Assembly (NCBI RefSeq): GCF_022009635.1 | Contig: NZ_CP091716.1 | Span: forward strand, 5,973,501 to 6,037,500 | Origin: Variovorax paradoxus | Lineage (GTDB): Bacteria > Pseudomonadota > Gammaproteobacteria > Burkholderiales > Burkholderiaceae_C | Length of the DNA stretch: 64,000 bases | Direction of reading: 5' to 3' | In this document: positions 27,575-36,607 of the stretch, piece after piece | Layout: each line of letters starts with the position of its first letter | Numbering within the stretch: the first letter of the stretch is position 1 | Made by a program: the position numbers and the translations under genes | Notes under the pieces: generated by a model | Databases searched by the model: none | Seen by the model: only the letters and a program-made list of their open reading frames with translations | Told to the model about the DNA's origin: nothing

Positions 27575-28483
27575 TCAGGTCTTGCGGGCGGCCGAGCGGC
27601 GAATGGCTTCGTTGATCTCGGCGATGGAGCGCTCGATGGCGTCTTCGTCGAGGTCGTCGATCTCGTTGTCCGACGGCATGCCGGCCTGGATGGTGGAGGC
27701 GAACACGCCGTCCTCGATGGTTTCGGTGGACACGCCGCTGCGGTCGTCGCCCGCGCTGTCGGGCATTTCCCATTCGAGGGCGATGAGGGTGACGTTGTCG
27801 CTGTGGGCGCCGCCCTTGCGCAGCGCCATTTCGGCGAGGTCGGGGGCGGCGTCGGACACGGGCTTGCCGGAGGACAGCGTGTGCACGATGAGCGCGTCGT
27901 CGAGCACGCCCCACACGCCGTCGGAGCACAGCATGATGCGGTCGCCGCGCTGCAGCTGCAGCGGGCTCGACACGTCGAACAGCGGCGTGGTCGGCGAGCC
28001 CAGGCAGGTCAGCAGCAGGTTGCGGTTGACGGGTGTGTCGGCGCCGTGCGGCTTGGGGCGCTCGGCGTGGGAGTGATCGCGCGTGCGGGTCAGCAGGCGG
28101 CCGTCGCGCACCACGTACAGGCGCGAGTCGCCGCAGTGCATCCAGGTGGCGGTGGTGCCCTGGAGCACGGCCGCGACCACGGTGGTGCGCGGCGTGTCGA
28201 GCATGGCCTTGTGGCTGGCGTAGCGCATGATCTGCTGGTGCGCGGCCATGGCCGATTCGGCCAGGAAGGCCTTCACGTCCTTCACGATCGGGCGGGCTTC
28301 GCGCTGGTAGAGCGCGGCGATGGTCTGCAGGGCCAGCTGCGCCGCGACTTCGCCTTCCGGATGGCCGCCCATGCCGTCGGCCAGCACGAACAGGCCCGAT
28401 TCCCGCGTGTAGCAATAGCCCATGCGGTCTTCGTTCTTGAGACGGCCGCCCTTGCGGCTGACCTGGAAGACGGAAAATTTCAT
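27575..28483 (-). CDS. PP2C-family serine/threonine protein phosphatase
   Basis: A 302-residue cytoplasmic Mg/Mn phosphatase. Metal-site motifs are [37 protein letters not shown] and SDNVTLI. An acidic C-terminal tail of about 60 residues follows ([17 protein letters not shown]). It begins 7 bp after the kinase gene stop, so the two probably form a reversible phosphorylation pair. Confidence 0.95.
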   Translation of the reverse strand: MKFSVFQVSRKGGRLKNEDRMGYCYTRESGLFVLADGMGGHPEGEVAAQLALQTIAALYQREARPIVKDVKAFLAESAMAAHQQIMRYASHKAMLDTPRTTVVAAVLQGTTATWMHCGDSRLYVVRDGRLLTRTRDHSHAERPKPHGADTPVNRNLLLTCLGSPTTPLFDVSSPLQLQRGDRIMLCSDGVWGVLDDALIVHTLSSGKPVSDAAPDLAEMALRKGGAHSDNVTLIALEWEMPDSAGDDRSGVSTETIEDGVFASTIQAGMPSDNEIDDLDEDAIERSIAEINEAIRRSAARKT

Positions 28484-28490
28484 GGTGATG

Positions 28491-29498
28491 TCATGCGGGG
28501 CGCGTGGTGGGCGCGGCGGCCTTGGGCAGGCTCTTCTTGTCGAAGGAGCGGATGTTGTCGATGGACAGCCGCACCTTTTCGCCCACGGTGAGCTTGGTGT
28601 AGCGGCGCTCGCCCTCGCGGCTGAGTTCCTTCTGCAGCGCGAAGACCGATTGCGGGCGCGACAGCGGATCGAGCGACATGCACCACTCGACCACCTCGAT
28701 CAGGTTGTCCGAATACACCCCGCGCAGGCGCGACAGCGACAGGCTGAGGCGGTCTTTCTCGATGCGCCGGGGGGCGTCGTTGGGCGGATAGCCCTGCATG
28801 CAGGCGTAGATGCAGGCGCCGATGGCGTAGATGTCGGTCCAGGGGCCCATGGACGAGTCGCGCCGGTACATCTCGGGGGCCGCGAAGCCGGGGGTGTACA
28901 TGGGGCGGATGAAGATGCCTTCCTTGCTGAGCACTTCGCGCGCGGCGCCGAAGTCGATGAGCACGGCACGGTCGTCGTCGGTCACGAAAATGTTGGCCGG
29001 CTTGATGTCCAGATGCAACATCTTGTACTGGTGGACGATGCGCAGCCCGCGCAGGATTTCGTCGAACAGCGACCGGATGGTGGATTCGCGAAAGACCTTC
29101 TGCTTCTTCAGGTCGCGCGCCGTGACCACGAAATCCTGAAGGGTCGCGCCCTCCAGGTAGTTCATGACCATGTAGACAGTCTCGTTCTCGCGGAAGAAAT
29201 TGAGCACGCTGACCACCGACGCATGCGAGATCTGCGCAAGCGAGCGGCCTTCCTCGAAAAAGCTCTTGAGCCCCAGCCGGTAGAGGGACAGCTTCTCGGG
29301 CGGCACCTGGGGCGCCAGCTCGTCGGGGCCCCGGGTGGCGAGCGACGACGGCAGGTATTCCTTGATGGCGACCTGCTGTCCGGCGGGGTCGATGGCGAGA
29401 TAGACGACACCGAAACCACCCGCGGAAAGCCGGCGTACAACGCGGTATCCGCCAATGACCGTATCGGGCAGCAGGGGCGAAGGCTTGACCTTTGACAT
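28491..29498 (-). CDS. Hanks-type serine/threonine protein kinase
   Basis: A 335-residue eukaryotic-like kinase. It has the Gly loop SAGGFGVVYLA, Lys in VAIKEYL, catalytic loop HLDIKPANIF (HLD instead of the usual HRD) and LIDFGAA. APE appears as AAPEMY. No membrane segment or sensor domain follows, so it is soluble, unlike PknB types. It is transcribed with the PP2C gene and is divergent from yicC across 91 bp. Confidence 0.95.
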   Translation of the reverse strand: MSKVKPSPLLPDTVIGGYRVVRRLSAGGFGVVYLAIDPAGQQVAIKEYLPSSLATRGPDELAPQVPPEKLSLYRLGLKSFFEEGRSLAQISHASVVSVLNFFRENETVYMVMNYLEGATLQDFVVTARDLKKQKVFRESTIRSLFDEILRGLRIVHQYKMLHLDIKPANIFVTDDDRAVLIDFGAAREVLSKEGIFIRPMYTPGFAAPEMYRRDSSMGPWTDIYAIGACIYACMQGYPPNDAPRRIEKDRLSLSLSRLRGVYSDNLIEVVEWCMSLDPLSRPQSVFALQKELSREGERRYTKLTVGEKVRLSIDNIRSFDKKSLPKAAAPTTRPA

Positions 29499-29589
29499 AA
29501 TCCGGGAGTTTCGCCCGAAGGCGATGGTGCGGCAAGCGAACGCCGTGCCGACGCCTCGGTGCTTGCAAGCAAAACCACAGTGAGGCGCA

Positions 29590-30513
29590 ATGCCAGTTTA
29601 CAGCATGACCGGCTACGCCAGCGGCCAAAATGGGTCCGCAGGCAGCCACTCCGAAGCCGAATCACGGCCCTCCGCGGCGGGCCGGCTCGGGGTCGAAATC
29701 CGCTCGGTCAACAGCCGCTTCCTCGATCTCACCTTCAAGTTGCCGGAGGAATTGCGCCAGCATGAAACCGCGCTGCGCGAGCTGCTCACGGGCAAGCTCA
29801 AGCGTGGCAAGGTCGAGGTGCGCGCGGCCATCGAGAACACCGCCCAGGCGGGCGTCGTCGAGCCCTCCGTCAAGCTGCTCCAGCGGCTCAACGGGGTGCA
29901 GGACAGCATCAAGGCCTGGCTGCCCGGCGCCCGTGAGCTGAGCGTGGCCGACGTGCTGCGCCTGGCCGGCGGCGACAGCGCCGCCCGCGGCGACTGGGGC
30001 CCCGACCTGCTCGAGGTGACCGGCAAGGCGCTCGACGGCCTGATGTCGGCCCGCCAGCGCGAAGGCGCCCGGCTGGCCAAGATGCTCGAGGCCCACCTGG
30101 CCCAGCTGCGCACCCTGGTGCAGCAGGCCGGGCCGCTGGTGCCGCAGCTGGTCGAACAGCAGCGCACCCGCTTCCTGGAGCGCTGGAAGGAGGCCATGGG
30201 CCTGACCGAAAGCACCGGCGGCACCCTCCCCGAGGCCGCCCAGGACCGCGCGCTGACCGAGGCCACCGCCTTCGCGATCCGCATCGACGTGGCCGAGGAG
30301 CTGACCCGCCTGAACTCGCACCTCGACGAGATCGAGCGCCTGCTCAAGAAGGGCGGCGAAATCGGCAAGCGCCTCGACTTCCTCATTCAGGAACTGCACC
30401 GCGAGGCCAACACCCTGGGCTCCAAGTCGGCAGCCCTGGAGCTCACGCGCATAGGCGTGGACATGAAGGTCCTGATCGAGCAGATGCGCGAGCAGGTCCA
30501 GAACATCGAATGA
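29590..30513 (+). CDS. yicC: YicC-family endoribonuclease
   Basis: A 307-residue protein with the YicC N-terminal start ([10 protein letters not shown], then [17 protein letters not shown]) and the DUF1732 C-terminus ([33 protein letters not shown] in outline, then [22 protein letters not shown]). E. coli YicC is a small-RNA-targeting RNase. A Ser/Glu-rich insert of about 12 residues is near position 15. It overlaps gmk by ATGA. Confidence 0.93.
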   Translation: MPVYSMTGYASGQNGSAGSHSEAESRPSAAGRLGVEIRSVNSRFLDLTFKLPEELRQHETALRELLTGKLKRGKVEVRAAIENTAQAGVVEPSVKLLQRLNGVQDSIKAWLPGARELSVADVLRLAGGDSAARGDWGPDLLEVTGKALDGLMSARQREGARLAKMLEAHLAQLRTLVQQAGPLVPQLVEQQRTRFLERWKEAMGLTESTGGTLPEAAQDRALTEATAFAIRIDVAEELTRLNSHLDEIERLLKKGGEIGKRLDFLIQELHREANTLGSKSAALELTRIGVDMKVLIEQMREQVQNIE

Positions 30514-31145
30514 CGAGCGCAAGCATGGATTACCCCGGCAATATCTTCGTGGTGGCGGCGCCCAGCGGCGCCGGCAAATCGAGCCTGGTCAAGGCACTCA
30601 TGGAACTCGATTCGGCCGTCCAGCCATCGGTTTCCCACACGACTCGCTCGCCGCGCGGGCAGGAAAAACACGGCCGCGAGTACTTTTTTGCCTCGCCGAC
30701 CGAGTTCGACGCGCTGATCGCGGCCGACGGCTTCGTGGAATGGGCGCATGTGCACGGACACCGCTACGGCACGTCCAAGAAGGCCATCGAGGAGCGGATC
30801 GCCCAGGGGGCCGACGTGATCCTCGAAATCGACTTCCAGGGCGCCCTGCAGATCCGCAAGACCTTCGCCAACGCGGTCATGATCTTCATCCTGCCGCCGA
30901 GCTGGGAAGAACTGCGCTCCCGGCTCGAACGGCGCGGCGAAGACAGCGCCTCGGTGATCGAGCTGCGCCTGAAGAACGCCGCCGAAGAGATGGCCCGGGC
31001 GGGGGAATTCGACTTCGTTATAATCAACGAGTTATTTGAGCGCGCGCTTTTCGATCTCAAGGCGATCGTCCACGCTCAGCGGCTCCGGTATTCCGCACAG
31101 CGCCGTGCGCGTGCCGACACATTCGCCGCACTGAACATCCCCTGA
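30510..31145 (+). CDS. gmk: Guanylate kinase
   Basis: A 211-residue kinase that phosphorylates GMP to GDP, feeding the GTP and ppGpp pools. The P-loop is APSGAGKSS and the GMP-site motif is [27 protein letters not shown] is the family signature. The start could be ATG 30510, overlapping yicC, or ATG 30525 ([10 protein letters not shown]). Confidence 0.97.
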   Translation: MTSASMDYPGNIFVVAAPSGAGKSSLVKALMELDSAVQPSVSHTTRSPRGQEKHGREYFFASPTEFDALIAADGFVEWAHVHGHRYGTSKKAIEERIAQGADVILEIDFQGALQIRKTFANAVMIFILPPSWEELRSRLERRGEDSASVIELRLKNAAEEMARAGEFDFVIINELFERALFDLKAIVHAQRLRYSAQRRARADTFAALNIP

Positions 31146-31184
31146 TATCCGAGTTCACCGCTCACTGACAGAAAGATTCTCATC

Positions 31185-31388
31185 ATGGCCCGCATCACCG
31201 TCGAAGATTGTCTGACCCAGATCCCGAACCGCTTCCAGCTCGTGCTGGCCGCAACGTACCGCGCGCGCATGCTGAGCCAGGGCCACGCCCCCAAGATCGA
31301 GAGCAAGAACAAGCCCGCCGTCACTGCCCTGCGCGAAATCGCCGAAGGCAAGATCGGCATCGAAATGCTCAAGAAGGTGCCGGGCTGA
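31185..31388 (+). CDS. rpoZ: RNA polymerase omega subunit
   Basis: The 67-residue omega subunit: [20 protein letters not shown], then [16 protein letters not shown]. It helps assemble beta' and is needed for ppGpp binding at site 1. It is in the usual place between gmk and spoT and is followed by a terminator. Confidence 0.97.
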   Translation: MARITVEDCLTQIPNRFQLVLAATYRARMLSQGHAPKIESKNKPAVTALREIAEGKIGIEMLKKVPG

Positions 31389-31410
31389 TCTGACGCAGCC
31401 CTGCAACGAA

Positions 31411-31437
31411 AAGGCACCGCAATGCGGTGCTTTTTTT
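31411..31437 (+). terminator. Rho-independent terminator after rpoZ
   Basis: Stem GCACCGC/GCGGTGC with loop AAT, followed by seven T residues. spoT starts 45 bp later. Confidence 0.9.
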
Positions 31438-31481
31438 ATGTCCGGACGCGTCCACGGAGCGGTCACGCTAAAGTGGTAGCC

Positions 31482-33737
31482 ATGAGCGCGGTAGCCAAAC
31501 ATCAGTCCCATGCCACCAAGGGCACGCCGAAGCCGAGCCCGGCGGCGCTGAACGCGGCCGCAGCAAGCTTTGCCGCATTGACGGCGCGGCTCGATTACCT
31601 GAGCCCCGAAGACACCGAGCTGGTTCGCCGTGCCTACCGCTTCGCCGACGAGGCCCACCTCGGGCAATTGCGCAACAGCGGCGAGCCGTACATCACCCAC
31701 CCGATCGCAGTGGCGGCGCAATGCGCCGAATGGAAGCTCGACGCGCAGGCCCTGATGGCCGCCCTGCTCCACGACGCCATCGAAGACTGCGGCGTGACCA
31801 AGCCCGAGCTGATCGAACGCTTCGGCGCCCCGGTGGCCGAGCTGGTCGACGGGCTCACCAAGCTCGACAAGCTGCAGTTCAACACGCGCGAAGAAAACCA
31901 GGCCGAGTCGTTCCGCAAGATGCTGCTGGCCATGGCGCGCGACGTGCGCGTCATCCTCGTCAAGCTGGCCGACCGCACGCACAACATGCGCACGCTGGCC
32001 GATGCGCCACGGGAAAAATGGGCACGCATCTCGCGCGAAACGCTCGAGATCTACGCCCCCATCGCGCACCGGCTCGGGCTGAACCAGACCTATCGCGAGC
32101 TGCAGGAGCTGTCGTTCCGGCACCTGAAACCATGGCGCTATGCCACGCTTTCCAAGGCGGTGGCCAAGGCCCGCGGCCGACGCCGCGACCTGATTCAAAA
32201 AGTACAGAAAGAGGTCGAGACCGCCTTCTCGGCCGCCGGCATGACGCTGCGGATCGCGGGGCGCGAGAAAACGCTCTATTCGATCTACCGCAAGATGGAA
32301 GAAAAACACCTGAGCTTCGCCCAGGTGACCGACATCTACGGCTTCCGCCTGATCGTGCCGAACGTGATCGCCTGCTACACCGGCCTGGGCATCCTGCACC
32401 AGATGTACAAGCCGCTGCCGGGCAAGTTCAAGGACCACATCGCGATCGCCAAGCTCAACGGCTACCAGTCGCTGCACACCACGCTCGTGGGGCCGGCCGG
32501 CGTGAGCGTTGAATTCCAACTGCGGACCGAGGCGATGCACGTGGTGGCCGAATCCGGCGTCGCCGCGCACTGGCTCTACAAGGCCGCCGAGCCGAACGCG
32601 GCCAGCAACGACCGCCTGGGCACCAAGTGGCTGCAGTCGCTGCTCGACATTCAGGACGAGACCCGCGACGCCGCCGAGTTCTGGGACCACGTCAAGGTCG
32701 ACCTGTTCCCCGACGCGGTCTACGTGTTCACGCCCAAGAGCCAGATCATGGCGCTGCCGCGCGGCGCCACGGTGGTCGACTTCGCCTACGCCATTCACAG
32801 CAACATCGGCGACCACACCTCGGCCGCCCGAATCAACGGCGACCAGGTGCCGCTGCGCACCGAGCTCAAGAACGGCGACGTGGTCGAGGTGATCACCGCG
32901 CCGGTGTCGACGCCCAACCCGGCCTGGCTCGGCTTCGTGCGCACCGGCCGCGCCCGCTCCAAGATCCGCCATTACCTCAAGACGCTGGCGCATGCCGAGT
33001 CCGAAGGCCTGGGCGAAAAGCTTCTGGCGCAGGCGCTGCGTGCCGAAGGCCTGAGCAAGCTGCCCGAGGAAGACGACGAGCATCAGGCGCTGTGGGAAAA
33101 GCTGCTGCGCTTCACCGGCAACCGCACCCGCGCCGAATTGCTGACCGACGTCGGCCTGGGCAAGCGCATCGCCAGCATCGTCGCCAAGCGGCTCGTGGCC
33201 ATGCTCTCTGAACTGGGCGAACGCCCTGACGCACTGCTGCTGAGCCGCGAGCGCTTCATCTCGCACGAAACCGTGTCGCAGGGCGCGGTCACGCTGGACG
33301 GCAGCGAGAACTCCTCGGTGCGTTTTGCGCTGTGCTGCCGCCCCATTCCCGGCGACCAGATCGTCGGCTACCTCGGGCACGGCGAAGGGCTGGTGGTGCA
33401 CACCGAAGAATGCGGCGTGGGCCAGCGCCTGCGCCACAAGGACAGCGAACGCTTCTTTGCAGTGGAATGGGCCGACGAGCCCACGCGCGCCTTCGAGACC
33501 GGCGTGGTCATCACCGTGCGCAACGACAAGGGCGTGCTGGCGCGAGTCGCCGCCACGCTGGCCGATGCCGAAGCCGACATCACGCACGTCGAAATGGCCG
33601 ACGAGACGCCGCAGGACTCGACCGACCTGCGCTTCGTGATTGCGGTGCGCGACCGCGCGCATCTCGACACGGTGCTGCGCGCAGCGCGCCGGACCGCGTC
33701 GGTGCTGACGGCGTCGAGGACCGTGCCCGTCCCCTGA
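31482..33737 (+). CDS. spoT: Bifunctional (p)ppGpp synthetase/hydrolase
   Basis: A 751-residue long RSH protein. The HD hydrolase domain is intact (H97-D98-A-I-E101-D102). The synthetase domain has GREKTLYSIYRKMEEK, DIYGFRLIV and GYQSLHTTL. TGS (VYVFTPKSQIMALPRGATVVD in outline) and C-terminal ACT domains follow. It makes and degrades the stringent alarmone. It sits after rpoZ as in E. coli but with its own gap after a terminator. ATG 31482 was chosen. Confidence 0.96.
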   Translation: MSAVAKHQSHATKGTPKPSPAALNAAAASFAALTARLDYLSPEDTELVRRAYRFADEAHLGQLRNSGEPYITHPIAVAAQCAEWKLDAQALMAALLHDAIEDCGVTKPELIERFGAPVAELVDGLTKLDKLQFNTREENQAESFRKMLLAMARDVRVILVKLADRTHNMRTLADAPREKWARISRETLEIYAPIAHRLGLNQTYRELQELSFRHLKPWRYATLSKAVAKARGRRRDLIQKVQKEVETAFSAAGMTLRIAGREKTLYSIYRKMEEKHLSFAQVTDIYGFRLIVPNVIACYTGLGILHQMYKPLPGKFKDHIAIAKLNGYQSLHTTLVGPAGVSVEFQLRTEAMHVVAESGVAAHWLYKAAEPNAASNDRLGTKWLQSLLDIQDETRDAAEFWDHVKVDLFPDAVYVFTPKSQIMALPRGATVVDFAYAIHSNIGDHTSAARINGDQVPLRTELKNGDVVEVITAPVSTPNPAWLGFVRTGRARSKIRHYLKTLAHAESEGLGEKLLAQALRAEGLSKLPEEDDEHQALWEKLLRFTGNRTRAELLTDVGLGKRIASIVAKRLVAMLSELGERPDALLLSRERFISHETVSQGAVTLDGSENSSVRFALCCRPIPGDQIVGYLGHGEGLVVHTEECGVGQRLRHKDSERFFAVEWADEPTRAFETGVVITVRNDKGVLARVAATLADAEADITHVEMADETPQDSTDLRFVIAVRDRAHLDTVLRAARRTASVLTASRTVPVP

Positions 33738-33759
33738 CCGGGCCTTGCTTGCCGCGGCT

Positions 33760-34335
33760 TCAGGCCGCGGCGGGTCGCGGGGCCGGGTAACTCACCGAAA
33801 GAATCTCGACCTCGTGCGCGCCACCCGGCGTCACGAGCTTCACCACGTCGCCCTCGCGCGCCTTGAGCAACGCCCGAGCGATCGGTGAAATCCAGCTGAC
33901 CTGCGACTTGGCGCTTTCCGCCTCGTCGATGCCGAGGATCGTGACGCTGCGCTCATCGCCCGTTTCGTCCGCATAGCGCACCGTGGCGCCGAAGAAGACC
34001 TGGTCGCGGCCATGGTGCACCGACGGGTCGGTGATCTCGGCGATTTCGAGGCGCTTGGTGAGAAAGCGGATGCGGCGATCGATTTCGCGCAGGCGCTTCT
34101 TGCCGTAGAGATAGTCGCCGTTCTCGGAGCGATCGCCGTTCTTGGCGGCCCAGTGCACGGTCTCGACGATCTTCGGCCGCTCCTCGTCCATCAGGTGCAG
34201 CAGCTCGTCGCGCAAGCGCGCATAGCCGTCGGGGGTGATGTAGTTCTTGCCGCCCGCGGGCAGCGGAGGCGATGCGCCATCGGCGCCGTCGTCGTCTCCA
34301 TCCGCTTCGGTTTCCTTGGTGAATGCCTTGCTCAC
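33760..34335 (-). CDS. greB: Transcription elongation factor GreB
   Basis: A 191-residue factor that stimulates transcript cleavage by backtracked RNA polymerase. It has a coiled coil with the acidic tip (AAKNGDRSENGDYLYGKKRL in outline), ITPDGYARLRDELLHLM and the C-terminal FKBP-like domain. The start is GTG at 34335, set by a strong GGAGG 6 nt upstream. An acidic linker (DGDDDGADG) lengthens the N-terminus compared with E. coli. It begins just beyond the terminator of a tRNA-Arg gene. Confidence 0.93.
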   Translation of the reverse strand: MSKAFTKETEADGDDDGADGASPPLPAGGKNYITPDGYARLRDELLHLMDEERPKIVETVHWAAKNGDRSENGDYLYGKKRLREIDRRIRFLTKRLEIAEITDPSVHHGRDQVFFGATVRYADETGDERSVTILGIDEAESAKSQVSWISPIARALLKAREGDVVKLVTPGGAHEVEILSVSYPAPRPAAA

Positions 34336-34351
34336 GCAGATCCTCCAAATG

Positions 34352-34379
34352 AAAAAAGCCCGCAACTTTCGTTGCGGGC
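34352..34379 (-). terminator. Terminator after the first tRNA-Arg
   Basis: On the minus strand, GCCCGCAAC, loop GAAA, GTTGCGGGC, then six T. It ends the tRNA transcript just before the greB ribosome site. Confidence 0.9.
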
Positions 34380-34390
34380 TTTCCTTGTAG

Positions 34391-34467
34391 TGGTGCGGCT
34401 GGCAGGAATTGAACCCACGACCCCTTGGTTCGTAGCCAAGTACTCTATCCAACTGAGCTACAGCCGC
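34391..34467 (-). tRNA. tRNA-Arg (anticodon ACG), copy 1
   Basis: 77 nt with encoded CCA. Acceptor GCGGCTG/CAGCCGC, anticodon loop CTACGAA (ACG, normally edited to ICG), T-loop GGTTCAATTCC. The sequence is the same as the copy at 34584-34660. Confidence 0.97.
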
Positions 34468-34477
34468 ACAGCTTGCA

Positions 34478-34483
34478 ATTATA
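34478..34483 (-). promoter_or_regulatory. -10 element of tRNA-Arg copy 1
   Basis: TATAAT on the minus strand, preceded by GGC, about 10 nt before the tRNA. No convincing -35. Confidence 0.6.
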
Positions 34484-34542
34484 GCCTGCCTTTTGCGCTC
34501 TTTTCTGGGTTTTCCGAAGAGAGCCCAGCGGAGCCAACAAAG

Positions 34543-34576
34543 AAAAAAGCCCGGAAGACGAATCTTCCGGGCTTTT
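34543..34576 (-). terminator. Terminator after tRNA-Arg copy 2
   Basis: On the minus strand, GCCCGGAAGA, TTCG loop, TCTTCCGGGC, then six T. It sits between the two tRNA-Arg genes. Confidence 0.9.
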
Positions 34577-34583
34577 CAACAGG

Positions 34584-34660
34584 TGGTGCGGCTGGCAGGA
34601 ATTGAACCCACGACCCCTTGGTTCGTAGCCAAGTACTCTATCCAACTGAGCTACAGCCGC
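34584..34660 (-). tRNA. tRNA-Arg (anticodon ACG), copy 2
   Basis: 77 nt, identical to copy 1 and in the same orientation. With its own TATAAT and terminator, it is an independent transcription unit. Confidence 0.97.
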
Positions 34661-34670
34661 TAAGCTCTCG

Positions 34671-34676
34671 ATTATA
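34671..34676 (-). promoter_or_regulatory. -10 element of tRNA-Arg copy 2
   Basis: TATAAT with GGC before it, as in copy 1. It overlaps the stop codon of the upstream LysR gene. Confidence 0.6.
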
Positions 34677-35598
34677 GCCTGCTTTTTGGGGCCGCCCCGG
34701 ATCCGGTGGTTCTACGTGCAATGCCCTTGCCTCCGCTGACCTGCCCCGCGCTGTCCACGAAGCCCTGGATCAGCCTCAGCCGAGGCGATGCACGCAGCCA
34801 CAGCACGCCGAAGCGCCGGGGCTCCGAAGGCAGCGGCAACGGAATCTTGACGATACGCTGGCCGTCCAGCAACGGCGATGCGATGTCCGGCACGATCGAA
34901 ACACCGAGCCCGCGGTCGACCATCATCGCGATCGCCAGCAGCGAGCTGAGTTCGAAGCGCTCCTGCGGCACGATGCCCGCGGCGCGCAGGTAACGGTCGG
35001 CCTGCTTGCCCCCGCCAAGATTGCGGTCGTAGCGGATCAGCGGCGATGTCCTCAGCAGTTCGTGCGGATCGCGCCGCGCAAGGCGGCTTGGCGCGAGCAG
35101 CACCAGCGGCTCCTCGCGCAGCAATGACCAATCGAAGGTCTTCGGCAGCGCGAAGGTCGGGTGGAGGCACACGGCTGCGTCGAGTTCGCCCTGCAGCAGC
35201 GCCTTGTGCAGCGTGGCGGTCGTGCCCGACTGCAGGAACACCTTGACGCCCGGATGCGTCTTCACGAAGTGGGCGAGGATGTCCGGCAGCAGGCTGTGAA
35301 TGGCCGTATTGATGGTGCCGACCAGCAGCTCGCCGCCGGCCGCATCGCTGCCGAGCAGCGCCTTGATGTCGCTCACCTCCCGAAGCAGGTTGCGCCCGCG
35401 CTGCACCAGCTGGTGCCCCGCCTCGGTGGGTTGCACCGTGCGGCCGGCGCGCGCGAGCAACGGTGCGCCAAGCTCTCGCTCCAGTGCGCGGACCTGCTGC
35501 GCCACGGCGGCAGGCGTGAGGTCGAGCCGGCGCGCGGCCTCCGACATCGAGCCGGACTCCACCACCAGTAGAAAGCTGTGCAGGTAGGCGGTTTCCAT
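34672..35598 (-). CDS. LysR-family regulator of the CitE-Bug-CoA transferase cluster
   Basis: A 308-residue LysR regulator. The winged helix is at residues 1-60 (YLHSFLLVVESGSMSEAARRL in outline, LTPAAVAQQVRALERELG). The effector domain starts with GELLVGTINTAIHSLLP and contains LGVSIVPDIAS. It is divergent from the CitE-like gene across 75 bp that contain overlapping palindromes, so it most likely controls that operon. The last codons overlap the tRNA-Arg promoter. Confidence 0.92.
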   Translation of the reverse strand: METAYLHSFLLVVESGSMSEAARRLDLTPAAVAQQVRALERELGAPLLARAGRTVQPTEAGHQLVQRGRNLLREVSDIKALLGSDAAGGELLVGTINTAIHSLLPDILAHFVKTHPGVKVFLQSGTTATLHKALLQGELDAAVCLHPTFALPKTFDWSLLREEPLVLLAPSRLARRDPHELLRTSPLIRYDRNLGGGKQADRYLRAAGIVPQERFELSSLLAIAMMVDRGLGVSIVPDIASPLLDGQRIVKIPLPLPSEPRRFGVLWLRASPRLRLIQGFVDSAGQVSGGKGIARRTTGSGAAPKSRL

Positions 35599-35603
35599 GA
35601 AGA

Positions 35604-35628
35604 TAGATTTTCTATGATCTGATCATAG
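35604..35628. promoter_or_regulatory. Overlapping palindromes, LysR operator candidate
   Basis: ATAGA, 3 nt, TCTAT (35604-35616) shares bases with CTATGATC, T, GATCATAG (35612-35628), a perfect 8-bp inverted repeat. They lie midway between the divergent LysR and CitE genes. Confidence 0.6.
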
Positions 35629-35673
35629 AGAGCATGTGTTTTTCTAATCTCATGGACTGCAGACACTGCGGGC

Positions 35674-36543
35674 ATGAGAAGCAAGCTCTTTGTTCCCGGC
35701 ACACGCCCCGAGTTGTTCGCCAAGGCGCTCGACAGCGCGGCCGACGGTATTTGTCTCGATCTGGAAGACGCGGTCTCCGAAGCCCGCAAGGACGAAGCAC
35801 GTGGCTGCGTGCGCCAGTTGCTGGCGGGCGTTGACACCACCGCCAACGGCAAGACCCTGATCGTCCGCGTCAACGCGATGGACACGCCGCACTTCGAGCG
35901 CGACGTGGCCGCCGTGGCCCTGCCCGGCGTGCACCTCATCAACCTGCCGAAGCCGGAGAGCGCGGCGCATGTGCGTGCCGCCGCCGAAGCCATCGAGCGC
36001 GCCGAGCAGGCCCAGGGCGTGAAGGCGCCCATCGGCCTGCTGCTGAACATCGAAACGCCTTCCGCCCTGCGCATGGCCGCGCAGCTCGCTCTTGCGCATC
36101 CCCGCGTGAAGGGGCTCCAGCTGGGCCTCGGCGACCTGTTCGAGCCGCTGGGCATCGCTCGGCGTGCGCCGGAAGCCATCCAGCAGGCGATGTTCGCGGT
36201 ACGGATTGCCGCAGGCGAAGCGGGCCTTTACGCCTACGACAGCGCATTCGCGGACATCCGCGATGCCGACGGCTTTCGCGCGGAAGCGAAGCTCGCTCGC
36301 AACCTCGGTTTCCTCGGCAAGACCTGCATCCATCCGAGCCAGGTCGCCATCGCGAACGAAGTGTTCCGCCCCACCGACGATGAAATCGCGCACGCCTGCA
36401 AGGTGGTCGAAGCAGCGCGCGAGGCCGACGCCAAGGGAATCGGCGCCTATGTGGTGGACGGAAAAATGATCGACATCCCCTTCGTGCTTCGCGCACGCGC
36501 CATTGTCGAGAGAGCGGGCGAACTCGGGCTGCTGCCCGGCTGA
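35674..36543 (+). CDS. CitE-like CoA-ester lyase (HpcH/HpaI aldolase family)
   Basis: A 289-residue TIM-barrel enzyme. SKLFVPGTRPELFAKAL, LDLEDAVSEARKDEAR and LLNIETPSALRMA are typical of citrate lyase beta-like and malyl/citramalyl-CoA lyases that are free of the citrate lyase complex. It would cleave a 3-hydroxyacyl-CoA to acetyl-CoA plus an oxoacid. The nearby CaiB-type CoA transferase could supply the CoA ester. It heads a five-gene plus-strand cluster. Confidence 0.85.
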   Translation: MRSKLFVPGTRPELFAKALDSAADGICLDLEDAVSEARKDEARGCVRQLLAGVDTTANGKTLIVRVNAMDTPHFERDVAAVALPGVHLINLPKPESAAHVRAAAEAIERAEQAQGVKAPIGLLLNIETPSALRMAAQLALAHPRVKGLQLGLGDLFEPLGIARRAPEAIQQAMFAVRIAAGEAGLYAYDSAFADIRDADGFRAEAKLARNLGFLGKTCIHPSQVAIANEVFRPTDDEIAHACKVVEAAREADAKGIGAYVVDGKMIDIPFVLRARAIVERAGELGLLPG

Positions 36544-36607
36544 CCCCCATCGGCTTCGCACCGAGCGAGGCATGCATACACAAAAGAAACAGGAGACAAG
36601 ACACACC

